A model generated the notes under the pieces. That model was not told where the DNA came from, searched no databases, and was given only the letters and a program-made list of their open reading frames with translations. The position numbers were made by a program, and so were the translations under genes. From positions 62,001 through 126,000 of the forward strand of contig CAWGUF010000029.1 in NCBI GenBank assembly GCA_963825625.1: a DNA stretch of 64,000 nucleotides, written 5' to 3'. Positions 28,354 through 37,317 of this stretch are shown here, in pieces; within the stretch, counting starts at the first letter, position 1; each line of letters opens with the position of its first letter. The stretch comes from CAMDPA01 sp963825625 (GTDB lineage: Bacteria; Pseudomonadota; Alphaproteobacteria; Rhizobiales; Hyphomicrobiaceae).

Positions 28354-28914
28354 AACTCAAAGTAAAAGTACGCCAGACTAGATGATTGCCGAACGTGGAA
28401 TCACACAGTATAATTAATCCAAGAGTTGCTGCGTATCACTGTGACTTAAACGTTCAGAATCCTTAAAAACCTTAAACATAGCCCGGCTCACGGCGAGAGC
28501 TGTGGCGGAGATGCACAAGTTGCCATTGACGCAACAAGCATGCCCGTTTATAGGGCCTGGATATCGCAAAATGCGATTCCGGGGTTTTCGTGCTGTCCAA
28601 TCTCCATTACCCAGTCTCCACTGTAACGAGTTGTGCGGTACCGGGCGTTGACCCCAATCTCGGGATGTTTCCTGGGAAAACCCTTCGGGAAAAGTTTCCC
28701 GCGTAGGCGGTCAGCCCCAGCAGAAGGCAAGCCCGACAAGCATCAGGCGAGCCGCACCTCAGTTTTCCGCGTTCAGTTCTGTCGCTTTGCGTTCCCGCGT
28801 TCGGTCCGAGCTGCGTGCGCTCACGCGCGTGCGTGCTGCTCTGACGGAACGTGAGCTTGTGCGGGCAGCGCGTGCTGCCTTCTGCACCCAAGCAAGACAC
28901 GGTGGAGAACCTGA
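28354..28914. other. Spacer and leader of porin 5
   Basis: Longest inter-porin gap (561 bp). AT-rich at 28380-28480, and no gene supported. The last 200 or so bases are paralogous to the porin 4 leader. Confidence 0.55.
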
Positions 28915-30378
28915 ATGAACATATCTCTGAAAACGGCGAGTGGACTGGCGATTGCCGCTGCGGCGGGAATGCTGGCGACCTCGGCCCAAGCTGCCGATCT
29001 CGGCGGCAACTGCTGTACTGATCTCGAAGAGCGGATCGCAGAGCTCGAGGCCACGACGGTCCGCAAGGGCAATCGCAAGGTCTCACTGCAGCTCTACGGC
29101 CAGGTCAGCCAATCGGTGCTGTTCTGGGACGACGGTGCCGAGCGCAACGTCTATGTGCTCGAGAACAACAACACGAAGAACCGTCTCGGCGTCCGCGGCT
29201 CGGCCAAGATCACGTCCGACTGGTCCGCCGGCTACCAGATCGAGCTGCAGATCCGGTCCGGCCGCTCATCGTCGGCCAACCAGTTCCCGCTGGCCACCAC
29301 CCAGGGCGCGACCATCACGGCGTTCAACACCCAGAGCGTCTCGTTGCGATTCGCCAACTGGTACCTGAACTCCAACCATTACGGTCGCCTGACCGTGGGG
29401 CGCACCACCGACGTCACGATCGGCACCTCCAGTGTCAACCTGGTGAATGCCGATGGCTACGCCGGTCCGACCGGCGCCGGCTATGCGGGGCAGAACTTCC
29501 GCCTCCGCCGCTCTGGCACGACCGGCAATGGCGGCCTCAGCAGCCTGTCATGGTTCGTCGGTCCGTTCGGCTCCAACGGTGCCACCATCGTGTCGATGGA
29601 CTACGGCCCGGCCTGGAATGGCGTGAAATACACCTCGCCGTTCTTCCTCGGCCAGACCAAGCGGTCGGGCTTCCAGTTCACGACCGGTTGGGGCCATGAC
29701 GATACCTGGGGCGTCGCGCTGCGCTATGCAGAGCAGTTCCGCGACATCCGCGTCGCTGCTGCCATCGGCTACGGCGAGCACACTGCAAACGATCGCGGTC
29801 AGTGCACCAATCTCGCCGGTGCCACCAACGCGGTCTCTCACACCGACTGTAACGCTCTACAGATCAGCGGCAGCATCCTGCACGTGCCGACCGGCCTGTA
29901 CGTATCGGGCGGCTGGGCCCAGTGGACTGATGAGAACCGCAACAAGCCTGCTGCTCTTGCCGGGTTCAACGTCGATAAGACGGATGACTTCTGGTACATC
30001 CAGGCCGGCTGGCAGACCAAGCTGAACGCGCTTGGCAACACCATCTTCTGGGGCCAGTACCTGGAGAAGAACGGTGGCATGCGGCTCAATGGTGGCTCCC
30101 CAGCGGCACCGTCCGGACCGGTTGCTCGGACGCTGGCTGGTGGCGACGTGCTGAACTCGCTCGGCACCACCGCCTATATCTGCCAGTTCCGAGGCCACGA
30201 TTTGGGGCGGTGGTATCACCCAGAACGTCGACGCTGCAGCCATGGCGCTGTACGTCGGCTACTACAACTTCTCGGCTGACATGACTTTACAGGTGTCACC
30301 AACGCGGCGAACACGCGCAAGGCGAATGCCTTCGACGACTACAGCGTGTTCTTCGCAGGCGCGACCATCAAGTTCTGA
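28915..30378 (+). pseudogene. Alphaproteobacterial porin, copy 5 (3' frameshifts)
   Basis: Signal peptide MNISLKTASGLAIAAAAGML with cleavage after SAQA, then ADLGGNCCTDLEERIAELEA and an intact barrel frame up to about 30180. There TAYICQFRGHDLGRW replaces the expected stretch leading into IWGGGITQNVDAAAMALYVG. A second change near 30293 restores the frame to the final GATIKF at 30361-30378. Corrected length about 487 residues; closest to copy 4. If the shifts are real, the last two or three strands and the Phe assembly signal are lost. Confidence 0.88.
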
Positions 30379-30404
30379 TAGTCGCAACTTGCCACACAAC
30401 CTTG

Positions 30405-30438
30405 GAGAGCCGCCATTCGTGGCGGCTCTCTGTCGTTT
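30405..30438 (+). terminator. Terminator of porin 5
   Basis: Perfect 10-bp stem GAGAGCCGCC/GGCGGCTCTC with a 6-nt loop followed by TGTCGTTT. Confidence 0.8.
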
Positions 30439-30652
30439 CTGCAGGCAAAGATGTTGATAACTTGGAGTTCTTCCGTCATTGGCTGTTTCCGGGTTTTGAC
30501 GTTGCTGCATTGCCACATGGCTTTAGGAACACATGCGCTGACCGAATTTTTCAAAGCCTGGAAAGTTAGTTGAAACATGACTGCGGGTACGTATGTTGCA
30601 GATTGAGAGTGATGGCGACGCGTGCGAGTGCCATTCCGACGAGGTCGCAAGA

Positions 30653-31006
30653 ATGAACTTGCTGAAGACATTGGCGATGGGGTTGGTGCTGCTGGGCATA
30701 AGCAGTGCGTCCATGGCTTTCGAAGAACAGAAGATGCAGCGCGGTGCTGCACAGCCCACACAGGCTGCGCCAGCGGCCGGTAGCACGAGCTTGGGTATCA
30801 CGACCCCCGAGCTGTCGTCCAAGAAGGACAGCGGCACCAAGATCCGCGTGCCCGGACTGGGCATCATCGGCGAAATACCGAAGATGGATTTTGGGCTGGA
30901 GTTGCTCTATGGCGCCAACCAACCCAAGCCGCCACTGTCGATTGACCGTGATTCAGAAGCCAGCGGCGTGATGGGCCGGGTTCGCGTCCCGCTGAAGTCT
31001 CCCTGA
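30653..31006 (+). CDS. Small secreted hypothetical protein
   Basis: 117 residues from ATG 30653. A clear signal peptide (KTLAMGLVLLGISSASMA) is followed by a mature region of about 93 residues that is polar and proline/glycine-rich: QPTQAAPAAGSTSLGITTPE, KIRVPGLGIIGEIPKMDFGL and GVMGRVRVPLKSP. No known domain recognised. It follows the porin array in the same direction and ends before a strong terminator, so it is a separate unit. The presence of a signal peptide, an end at a terminator and codon use like its neighbours support a real gene; function unknown. Confidence 0.7.
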   Translation: MNLLKTLAMGLVLLGISSASMAFEEQKMQRGAAQPTQAAPAAGSTSLGITTPELSSKKDSGTKIRVPGLGIIGEIPKMDFGLELLYGANQPKPPLSIDRDSEASGVMGRVRVPLKSP

Positions 31007-31064
31007 TTTGATGACCTGGGCGACGGTTCGGTGCCGTCGCCAGGACCAAGATGAGATGCGGTGG

Positions 31065-31096
31065 CCCCGTCGCCTGGTGCGGCGGGGTTTTTCTTT
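31065..31096 (+). terminator. Terminator of the small secreted protein gene
   Basis: 9-bp stem CCCCGTCGC/GCGGCGGGG (one T-G pair), loop CTGGT, then TTTTTCTTTT. Confidence 0.85.
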
Positions 31097-31103
31097 TCAC
31101 TCT

Positions 31104-32132
31104 CTAACCCGGCAATAGACGGGGAATCCGCTCTGCCAGCAAACTGGCGAGATCGTCGAGAGGATTGCCGGTTAGTGGCGCTAAATCAGAAAACGCTCGC
31201 ATAGACTGCTCCGGTGTCAAACCTGCGAGCTGCATGCAGCGGTAGACGCCCTTGGCCTGCAGCCAGTCACGGTAGCGCTGCTCGTAGGCGTCGAAGCCCG
31301 CCTTGACCGGACGAACGCCCAGAACGGGCAGCCGGGCCCAGATGCACTCGGAGATCATGCTGCTCGAATCGTCGGTGCAGATCACGGCATCGACGGCCGC
31401 GAACATCTCCACGAGCCCGCCAGCCCCCGCTTGCCGCACATCTATGAAGCGGCCATACGCCGGCGTACCCGAAGCCATAGCCCGCGAGATGCGCTCGCTC
31501 ACCAAATCAGGCGTCCGTCTCGAATTGGAGACGATCCAGCGCGTGCCATAAGCTCTCGTTAGACCCTCGGCCAACGCCAGCAGGCTGTCCCAATCTGCAG
31601 GCGAATAGACGAAAGTCCCCGAATTGCCCCCCAGAATCAGTCCTGCTGTGGCGGGCGATGCAGCGCCCCGTCCATGCCGGCGACCTGTGCCAGCCGGCAG
31701 CGTGTCGGGATCGAGCCGGGACGGCTTGAGCGCCAAAGCGTGTCTGGGGCGGCGCGCCTGATCTTCGTAGGATGTCAGGACCAAGCTGAAGTCTTGCGGC
31801 CGGAACAGGCGCAGCGACCCGTAAAAAATATTCGGAACCCTGCGAGCCCGCGCGAGCCAGACGTTTGCCGCCAACGTTTCCGCGCCCGCCGAGACGATCA
31901 CATCGCAGCCGGGGATCTCGCGCTCCTCGATGCCATAGACGAACTTCAACAGCGCTGCCGCGGGCACCCGGCTCGCGGCAAGACCAGCCAGCACGCCGCC
32001 CGGCCACCGCCCGCGCCGGACCGATTGCTCGTTGACAGTGGTCGGCTGTAGCCGGCCGATGGCTGCTGCGATGCCATATGACAGATTGAAATGGCCCGGC
32101 CGACCATCGGATAGAACGAGGATGCGAATCAC
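31104..32132 (-). CDS. Mitochondrial-fission ELM1-like protein (DUF1022 family)
   Basis: About 342 residues from GTG 32132 (VIRILVLSDGRPGHFNLSYG); a TTG start at 32204 would add 24 residues. Features of the bacterial ELM1/DUF1022 family are the N-terminal LVLSDGRPGHFN, VIVSAGAETLAANVWLAR, LILGGNSGTFVYS, RWIVSNSRRTPD and a glycosyltransferase-like end (CTDDSSSMISECIWARLPVL). Bacterial members are often placed near envelope polysaccharide genes and have a GT-B-like fold, but their biochemical role is unclear. It is divergently oriented to the dehydroshikimate dehydratase gene. Confidence 0.85.
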   Translation of the reverse strand: MIRILVLSDGRPGHFNLSYGIAAAIGRLQPTTVNEQSVRRGRWPGGVLAGLAASRVPAAALLKFVYGIEEREIPGCDVIVSAGAETLAANVWLARARRVPNIFYGSLRLFRPQDFSLVLTSYEDQARRPRHALALKPSRLDPDTLPAGTGRRHGRGAASPATAGLILGGNSGTFVYSPADWDSLLALAEGLTRAYGTRWIVSNSRRTPDLVSERISRAMASGTPAYGRFIDVRQAGAGGLVEMFAAVDAVICTDDSSSMISECIWARLPVLGVRPVKAGFDAYEQRYRDWLQAKGVYRCMQLAGLTPEQSMRAFSDLAPLTGNPLDDLASLLAERIPRLLPG

Positions 32133-32313
32133 GGCGGGCGTGGTCCCTGTGACCGAGCGGACTTGAAACGCTGCCAGGGTGTCGATAAGGGCGGCCGGCG
32201 TCAATGCCTCTCGATCTTGACCGGCTGTGCGATCAAAAAGCTGGCGCCGGCATGGAGTAGGCCGCTACACCTCACTACATTCAGCGCTGAGGATCGCAGC
32301 CAGGAGCTGGCCC

Positions 32314-34207
32314 ATGCAGACTGCTATCGCCACCGTCTCGTTGTCCGGAGATTTCACCGAGAAACTCGAGGCGATCGCAGCGGCCGGGTTCAAGGGGCTG
32401 GAGATCTTCGAGAACGACCTTTTGTCGTTCAATGGCAGCAATGCGGACGCCAGGAAACTGATCGCTGATCTGGGCCTTGAGCTCATCGCCTTCCAGCCGT
32501 TTCGCGATTTCGAAGGTTGGGACGAGCCACAGCGCTCGCGGGCCTTTGCGAGGGCCGAGCGCAAGTTCGACACGATGGCGGAGCTGGGCTGTGACCTGCT
32601 GATGGTCTGCTCCAACGTATCCGTCGGACTCCCATGGCGGGTTGGATCGCGCCGCTGCCGACTTCCGCGAGTTGGGCGAGCGCGCGGCCAGGCGTGGTAT
32701 CCGCGTCGGCTTTGAAGCGCTCGCGTGGGGTCGCCACGTGAACGATTACCGCGATGCCTGGGAGGTTGTCCGCCGGGCCGACCATCCCAATATTGGCCTC
32801 GTCCTCGATAGCTTCCACATCTGCGCCAGAAACACCGACCTGCGCCCGATCCGCTCAATTCCCAAAGAGCGCATCTTTCTCGTCCAGATCGCCGACGCGC
32901 CCCGCCTCGACATGGACGTGATGCAATGGAGCCGCCATTTCCGCTGCATGCCTGGTCAGGGTGATCTTCCGGTCTTCGAGTTCATGCAGGCGCTGGCCGA
33001 GACCGGGTATGACGGTCCGCTGTCGCTTGAGATTTTCAACGATCAGTTCCGCGCCGGATCCGCTCGCGCGGTGGCGACGGATGGCCGGCGCTCGCTCATC
33101 TATCTGCTCGATCAGTTGGCCCGCTCGGGCAGCCGTCTGCCGGCCGCCGCCGTGGTGCAGCTGCCCAGCCAATCACGTTGCCTCGGCGTGGAGTTCATCG
33201 AGTTCACCGTCTCCGAGAAGGAAGCCGGCGACCTCGCGCGGTTGTTCGCCGGCATGGGCTTTCGCAAAGCTGGCCAGCACGTTTCGAAAGCGGTGACGCG
33301 TTGGACGCAGGGCAACATCAACCTCGTGATCAATGCCGAGAAGGACGGATTTGCACACTCCTACCAGATCGCACACGGCACCTCGGTTTGCGCCATCGGC
33401 TTGAAGGTCGAGGACGCCGCCGCCACGCTGGATCGTGCAGAAAAGCTGCTCGACCGTCCGTTCCGCCAGCCGGTCGGACCGGGAGAATTGGAGATCCCGG
33501 CGGTGCGCGGTGTCGGCGGCAGCCTGCTCTACTTCCTCGACCCCGCCACCGATTTGGGCCGGGTCTGGGACATCGAGTTCAAGGCGCCATCCGATGCCGG
33601 CAGCGTGCAACCCACAGGGCTGGTCGAGATCGATCATATCTCCCAATCGATGCAATACGAGGAGATGCTGTCCTGGCTGCTGTTCTACTCCTCGCTGCTG
33701 CAGGTTGAGAAAACCAAGGAGCTCGATATCGCCGATCCCGGCGGCCTTGTCCGCAGCCAGGTCATCCAGGCGCCGGACGCCAACCTGCGCATCGTCCTCA
33801 ATGGCTCCCAGAGCCCGCGCACCCAGTCGTCGCGCTTTCTGTCCGAGTTTTTTGGCTCCGGCGTTCAGCATGTCGCGTTCGCGTCATCCGATCTCGTGGC
33901 AACGGTCGGCCGCCTCGTCGCCGCAGGCGTCAAGATGCTGCCGATCCCGGAAACCTATTACGACGACCTCGAGGCGCGGCTCGATTTGCCTGCCGACCGC
34001 CTTGATACCTTCCGCAACCTCAACATTCTCTACGACCGCGACGATGCAGGCGAATACCTGCAGGCGTATACGGTGCCGTTCGAGGACCTGTTCTTCTTCG
34101 AGTTCGTCGAGCGCAATGGCTACACCGGCTTCGGCGCACCCAACGCTCCGGTCCGGCTCGCCGCGCAAGCCCGCCTCGCCCGTCATCCAGCCGTACCGAG
34201 ACGCTAG
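32314..34207 (+). pseudogene. quiC: 3-dehydroshikimate dehydratase, TIM-barrel plus VOC domains (frameshifted)
   Basis: Converts 3-dehydroshikimate to protocatechuate, feeding quinate/shikimate catabolism. The two-domain bacterial architecture is clear. An N-terminal AP-endonuclease-like TIM barrel (MQTAIATVSLSGDF, GFKGLEIFENDLLSF, IAFQPFRDFEG, GLVLDSFHICARNTD, VQIADAPRLDMDV, GPLSLEIFNDQFR) is followed by a 4-hydroxyphenylpyruvate-dioxygenase-like VOC region (GVEFIEFTVSEKEA, LVEIDHISQSMQYEEM, VQHVAFASSDLVATV, FFFEFVERNGYTGFGAPNAP). One frame change near 32630, between MVCSNVS and LDRAAADFRELG, interrupts it. Corrected length is about 631 residues, normal for the family. ATG 32314, after GGAGC. 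Confidence 0.88.
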
Positions 34208-34320
34208 AAAAGCGAAGCAGAAAATCGAGACAGCGCGAATTTGCGTGTATGCTGCCAGCACCCCGCTCGAGGGCGGCGCAGTCATCCGCACAGGCCTGAC
34301 CGTATCGAGGACCACCCGTC

Positions 34321-35445
34321 ATGAAAATCCGCGCTGCCGTGATCGAGCAGAGGGAAAAACCGCGGCCCTACGCGCAGTCGAAACCGCTTGTCGTGACAGA
34401 GGTTGAGCTTGCCCCGCCCGGCGCGGGCGAACTGCTCGTGCGCATCCGCGCCGCCGGCCTGTGTCACTCCGACCTGTCCACCATCAATGGCGACCGGCCG
34501 CGCCAGATGCCGATGCTGCTCGGCCATGAGGCCGCAGCGGAGGTCGTGGAGCTCGGCGCTGGCGTCACGGACATGAAAGTCGGCGATCACGTCGCGCTTG
34601 TGTTCGTGCCGAGCTGCGGCCACTGCAACCCGTGCATGGAAGGCCGCCCCGCCTTGTGCGAGCCGGGCGCCGCGGCGAACGGCAGCGGCAAGCTGCTGAC
34701 CGGTGCCATCCGCCTCAGCCGCAACGGCGAGCCGGTGCTGCATCACCTGGGCGTCTCCGCTTTCGCTGAATATGCCGTCGTCTCGCGCCGGTCCGTTATC
34801 AGGATCGATTCCACGCTGCCGTTCGAGGAGGCGGCGCTGTTCGGATGTGCCGTCATCACGGGCGCCGGGGCCGTCATCAACACAGCCAAGGTGCCGATGG
34901 GGGCCAGCGTGGCGGTGATCGGCCTCGGCGGCGTCGGTCTGATGTCGCTGCTTGCGGCCCGCGCCGCCGGCTGCCGGCAGGTGATCGCGGTCGATCGCAT
35001 GGCCTCCAAACTGGAGCTCGCGCGCCAGCTCGGCGCCACGCACGCGGTCGATGCCTCGAAAGACGACGCGGTGCAGGCGGTCAAGGATCTGTCCGGCGGC
35101 GGCGTCGAGTTTGCCTTCGAGATGGCGGGCTCGGCCAAGGCCCTGGAGCTCGCCTACCAAATCACCCGGCGCGGCGGCACCACGGTGACCGCGAGCCTGC
35201 CGCACCCCACCCACACCGCCGCCATTCCCGTGACCAATCTGGTGGCGGAGGAACGTACCCTGAAGGGCTCATACGTCGGCAGTTGCGTCCCCCAGCGCGA
35301 CATCCCCCGTTTCATCGCGCTTTATCAGCAGGGGCTCCTGCCGGTCGACCGCCTGATGAGCGAGAAGATCGGCCTCGACGACATCAACGAGGGCTTCGAC
35401 CGCCTCGCAGACGGCGTGAGTGTCAGGCAGATCCTGGTGCCGTGA
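34321..35445 (+). CDS. Zinc-dependent alcohol dehydrogenase (MDR family)
   Basis: 374-residue medium-chain dehydrogenase/reductase. Catalytic zinc site: AAGLCHSDLS and LLGHEAAAEV (Cys, His-Glu). Structural zinc loop: SCGHCNPCMEGRPALC, four cysteines. Nucleotide-binding motif VAVIGLGGVGLMSLLAARAA and the acidic end of the following strand (IAVDRMASKLELA) favour NAD. Start ATG 34321, 113 bp after the dehydroshikimate dehydratase gene and in the same direction. Substrate unknown; the class III-like layout resembles aryl/benzyl alcohol dehydrogenases, which would suit an aromatic-catabolism neighbour, but that is inference. Confidence 0.9.
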   Translation: MKIRAAVIEQREKPRPYAQSKPLVVTEVELAPPGAGELLVRIRAAGLCHSDLSTINGDRPRQMPMLLGHEAAAEVVELGAGVTDMKVGDHVALVFVPSCGHCNPCMEGRPALCEPGAAANGSGKLLTGAIRLSRNGEPVLHHLGVSAFAEYAVVSRRSVIRIDSTLPFEEAALFGCAVITGAGAVINTAKVPMGASVAVIGLGGVGLMSLLAARAAGCRQVIAVDRMASKLELARQLGATHAVDASKDDAVQAVKDLSGGGVEFAFEMAGSAKALELAYQITRRGGTTVTASLPHPTHTAAIPVTNLVAEERTLKGSYVGSCVPQRDIPRFIALYQQGLLPVDRLMSEKIGLDDINEGFDRLADGVSVRQILVP

Positions 35446-35522
35446 GGCGGCAAACCGACAATCCGAGCACGGCGCCTGGGCGGAGGGAGCGGACGTTGAC
35501 CGGGCGTTGCGGGCGGCCTGGA

Positions 35523-35582
35523 CGTCATGGCCGATCCGAGGTCTCGTGAAACGAGCCCGAGGGGAAAAGTCGGCCATCCACG
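35523..35582. repeat. GGCCATGAC-type palindromic unit 1
   Basis: Outer inverted sequences CGTCATGGCCGAT and GTCGGCCATCCACG, with an inner TCTCGTGAAACGAG hairpin. Resembles the palindromic intergenic repeats common in rhizobial genomes. Confidence 0.7.
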
Positions 35583-35661
35583 CGGTGCTCGGCATGTGCG
35601 ATCGCAGCGGGAATTCTCGGCGTTCGAGCGTCACCCCCGCCGGTCTGCATGCAGAGCGTTG

Positions 35662-35720
35662 ACGTGGATGGCCGCCTGGTCCCGGATCTCGGCTGCACCT
35701 CGGCCCGGCGCGGCCATGAC
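35662..35720. repeat. GGCCATGAC-type palindromic unit 2
   Basis: Opposite orientation to unit 1: begins ACGTGGATGGCCGCCTGGTC and ends GGCGCGGCCATGAC. The first 21 bp recur in reverse complement at about 3205-3225 and, with a mismatch, near 3739. Confidence 0.7.
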
Positions 35721-35765
35721 GGTCGATGTAAAAATCTTGTCGACGTCCGCTTGTGAATAATCACC

Positions 35766-35902
35766 GTCATGGCCGATCAGAGGTTTTGCGCGACCGTTGC
35801 AGCGATCCGGCGCGTGTTACACGTCGCTGGCGGCCGGCTCCCCGAAGGGGAGTCGCCAGCGACAAACTAACAATTCTCGCCTCGGACCGGCGCGGCCATG
35901 AC
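35766..35902. repeat. Composite palindromic unit 3 with nested hairpin
   Basis: Outer ends GTCATGGCCGATC and CCGGCGCGGCCATGAC enclose a copy of the 41-bp GTCGCTGGCG hairpin (35823-35863; perfect arms GTCGCTGGCG/CGCCAGCGAC), so one repeat family is nested inside another. Confidence 0.75.
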
Positions 35903-36039
35903 GCCTGGATTGAAAGTGGGGCGACATCTGCGCCTGCATGAAAAATCTCCACATCGCAACCTTCAGTGGTCCGGGATGACGGCAGCGCCTGTTGAGGCTA
36001 ATCTCTGGCAACCCTCAATCGCCCTCCAAGAGGCCCCCC

Positions 36040-36477
36040 ATGAGCACCCGACCCGCGCCCGATACGCGCGCCGCCTATAAGCATTTTCTGTCCATCACCA
36101 CCCGCTGGATGGACAACGACGCCTACCGGCACGTCAACAACGTGGTCTACTATTCCTGGTTCGATACGGTCGTGAACGAGTACCTGATCCGCCAGGGCGC
36201 ACTCGACATCGAGACCAGCGAGGTGATCGGCCTGGTGGTGGAAACCCAGTGCCGCTATTTCTCGCCGATCGCTTTTCCGTCGATGGTCAACGCCGGCTTG
36301 CGCGTCGCCCACATCGGCAACTCGTCGGTGCGTTACGAGGTCGGGCTGTTCCGCGACGACGCCGACACGGCCGCCGCCCAGGGACACTTCGTGCACGTCT
36401 ACGTCGACCGCGCGACCAACAAGCCCGCGCAATTGCCCGCCAAGCTGCGCGCCGCGCTGGAGCGGATCGCAGTGTAA
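36040..36477 (+). CDS. Acyl-CoA thioesterase (hotdog/4HBT family)
   Basis: 145 residues from ATG 36040. Hotdog-fold thioesterase with the 4-hydroxybenzoyl-CoA thioesterase-type signature TTRWMDNDAYRHVNNVVYYS, where Asp is the usual catalytic residue, and then VVETQCRYFSPIAFPSMVNA and HVYVDRATNKPAQLP. Likely hydrolyses an acyl-CoA in the cytosol. Its TAA stop lies inside the left arm of an 83-bp palindrome, and the enoyl-CoA hydratase start codon lies in the right arm; the three genes to 38082 probably form one operon. Confidence 0.9.
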   Translation: MSTRPAPDTRAAYKHFLSITTRWMDNDAYRHVNNVVYYSWFDTVVNEYLIRQGALDIETSEVIGLVVETQCRYFSPIAFPSMVNAGLRVAHIGNSSVRYEVGLFRDDADTAAAQGHFVHVYVDRATNKPAQLPAKLRAALERIAV

Positions 36478-36557
36478 ATGGGGACAGCCACCAATTTTAC
36501 GATGGCTGGCTCATCACATCCGCACAGGAGCAGAAAAATGGTGGCTGTCCCCATTTA
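36475..36557. repeat. 83-bp palindromic element, copy 2 (GGGGACAG family)
   Basis: Arms of 24 bp at 36475-36498 and 36534-36557 (23/24 complementary; core GGGGACAGCCACCA), 35-bp spacer. The left arm holds the thioesterase stop codon; the right arm supplies the start codon and first six codons of the enoyl-CoA hydratase. AGGAG at about 36526-36530 in the spacer is the likely ribosome binding site. Confidence 0.85.
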
Positions 36558-37317
36558 CCGACACACCGACGGCCCACTCGCCACCGTCACCATCGACCGT
36601 CCCGCAAAGCGCAACGCCATGACGCTGGCGATGTGGCAGGAGGTCGGCCGCCTGTTCGGCGAGTTGGCCACCGACAAGTCCGTACGCGGCGTCTTGCTGA
36701 CCGGCACGGGCGGTTCATTCAGCGCCGGCGCCGACATCGAGGAGTTCGACCGAGTTCGCGCCGACGCGGCCGCCGCCAAGGCCTATGAGGAGGAGGTCGA
36801 CGCCTGCGCCGACGCAATCGCGGCCTGCCCGAAGCCAACAGTTGCTGTCATCGACGGATTTTGTCTGGGCGGCGGCTGTCATCTGGCGCTCGCCTGCGAT
36901 TTCCGCTTTGCCAGTCCGCGATCAGCGATCGGCATACCATCTGCCCGGCTGTCGATTGTCTACGGAGTACGCACCACGCAACGGCTGCTTGCGCTGGCCG
37001 GCATCGCCAACGCCAAACGCATGCTCTATACGGCCGCACGCTATGACGCCGCCGCCGCCAAAGCGATGGGCGTCATCGATCAGGTGTCTGAGGAACCGCT
37101 CGCAGCAGCGCGCGCCATGCTGAACGAGATGGCGGCGAATGCGCCCTTGTCGATCGCCGGCGCCAAAGCCATCCTCGATGGCTTCGCACTAGGCCCCGGC
37201 GCGATGTCATCCGAGGCAGCCCAGGCCATCGTCGATGCCGCTGCTGACAGCAAAGACTACGCAGAAGGCCGCCGCGCCTACGCCGAAAAGCGCCCGCCGC
37301 TGTTCAAGGGAGAATGA
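36538..37317 (+). CDS. Enoyl-CoA hydratase/isomerase family protein
   Basis: 259 residues. Crotonase fold: ATVTIDRPAKRNAMTLAMWQ, the oxyanion segment GTGGSFSAGADIEEF, and VIDGFCLGGGCHLALACDFR with SPRSAIGIPSARLSIV. One of the two classical catalytic Glu positions is occupied by non-Glu residues (GIPSARLSIVYG), so the reaction may be isomerisation or hydrolysis rather than hydration. ATG 36538 is chosen because AGGAG sits seven bases upstream; ATG 36478 would start inside the repeat arm with non-homologous residues. The TGA overlaps the lactonase-like gene start (ATGA). Confidence 0.88.
   Translation: MVAVPIYRHTDGPLATVTIDRPAKRNAMTLAMWQEVGRLFGELATDKSVRGVLLTGTGGSFSAGADIEEFDRVRADAAAAKAYEEEVDACADAIAACPKPTVAVIDGFCLGGGCHLALACDFRFASPRSAIGIPSARLSIVYGVRTTQRLLALAGIANAKRMLYTAARYDAAAAKAMGVIDQVSEEPLAAARAMLNEMAANAPLSIAGAKAILDGFALGPGAMSSEAAQAIVDAAADSKDYAEGRRAYAEKRPPLFKGE

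Larger units (their letters stand above)
35446..36039. other. Repeat-rich intergenic region
   Basis: 594 bp without a supported gene, filled by palindromic repeats. Three units are bounded by GTCATGGCCG and its partner CGGCCATCCACG or GCGGCCATGAC; one of them contains a third copy of the GTCGCTGGCG hairpin. The last 90 bases before the thioesterase start are unique and may hold its promoter. Confidence 0.7.
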
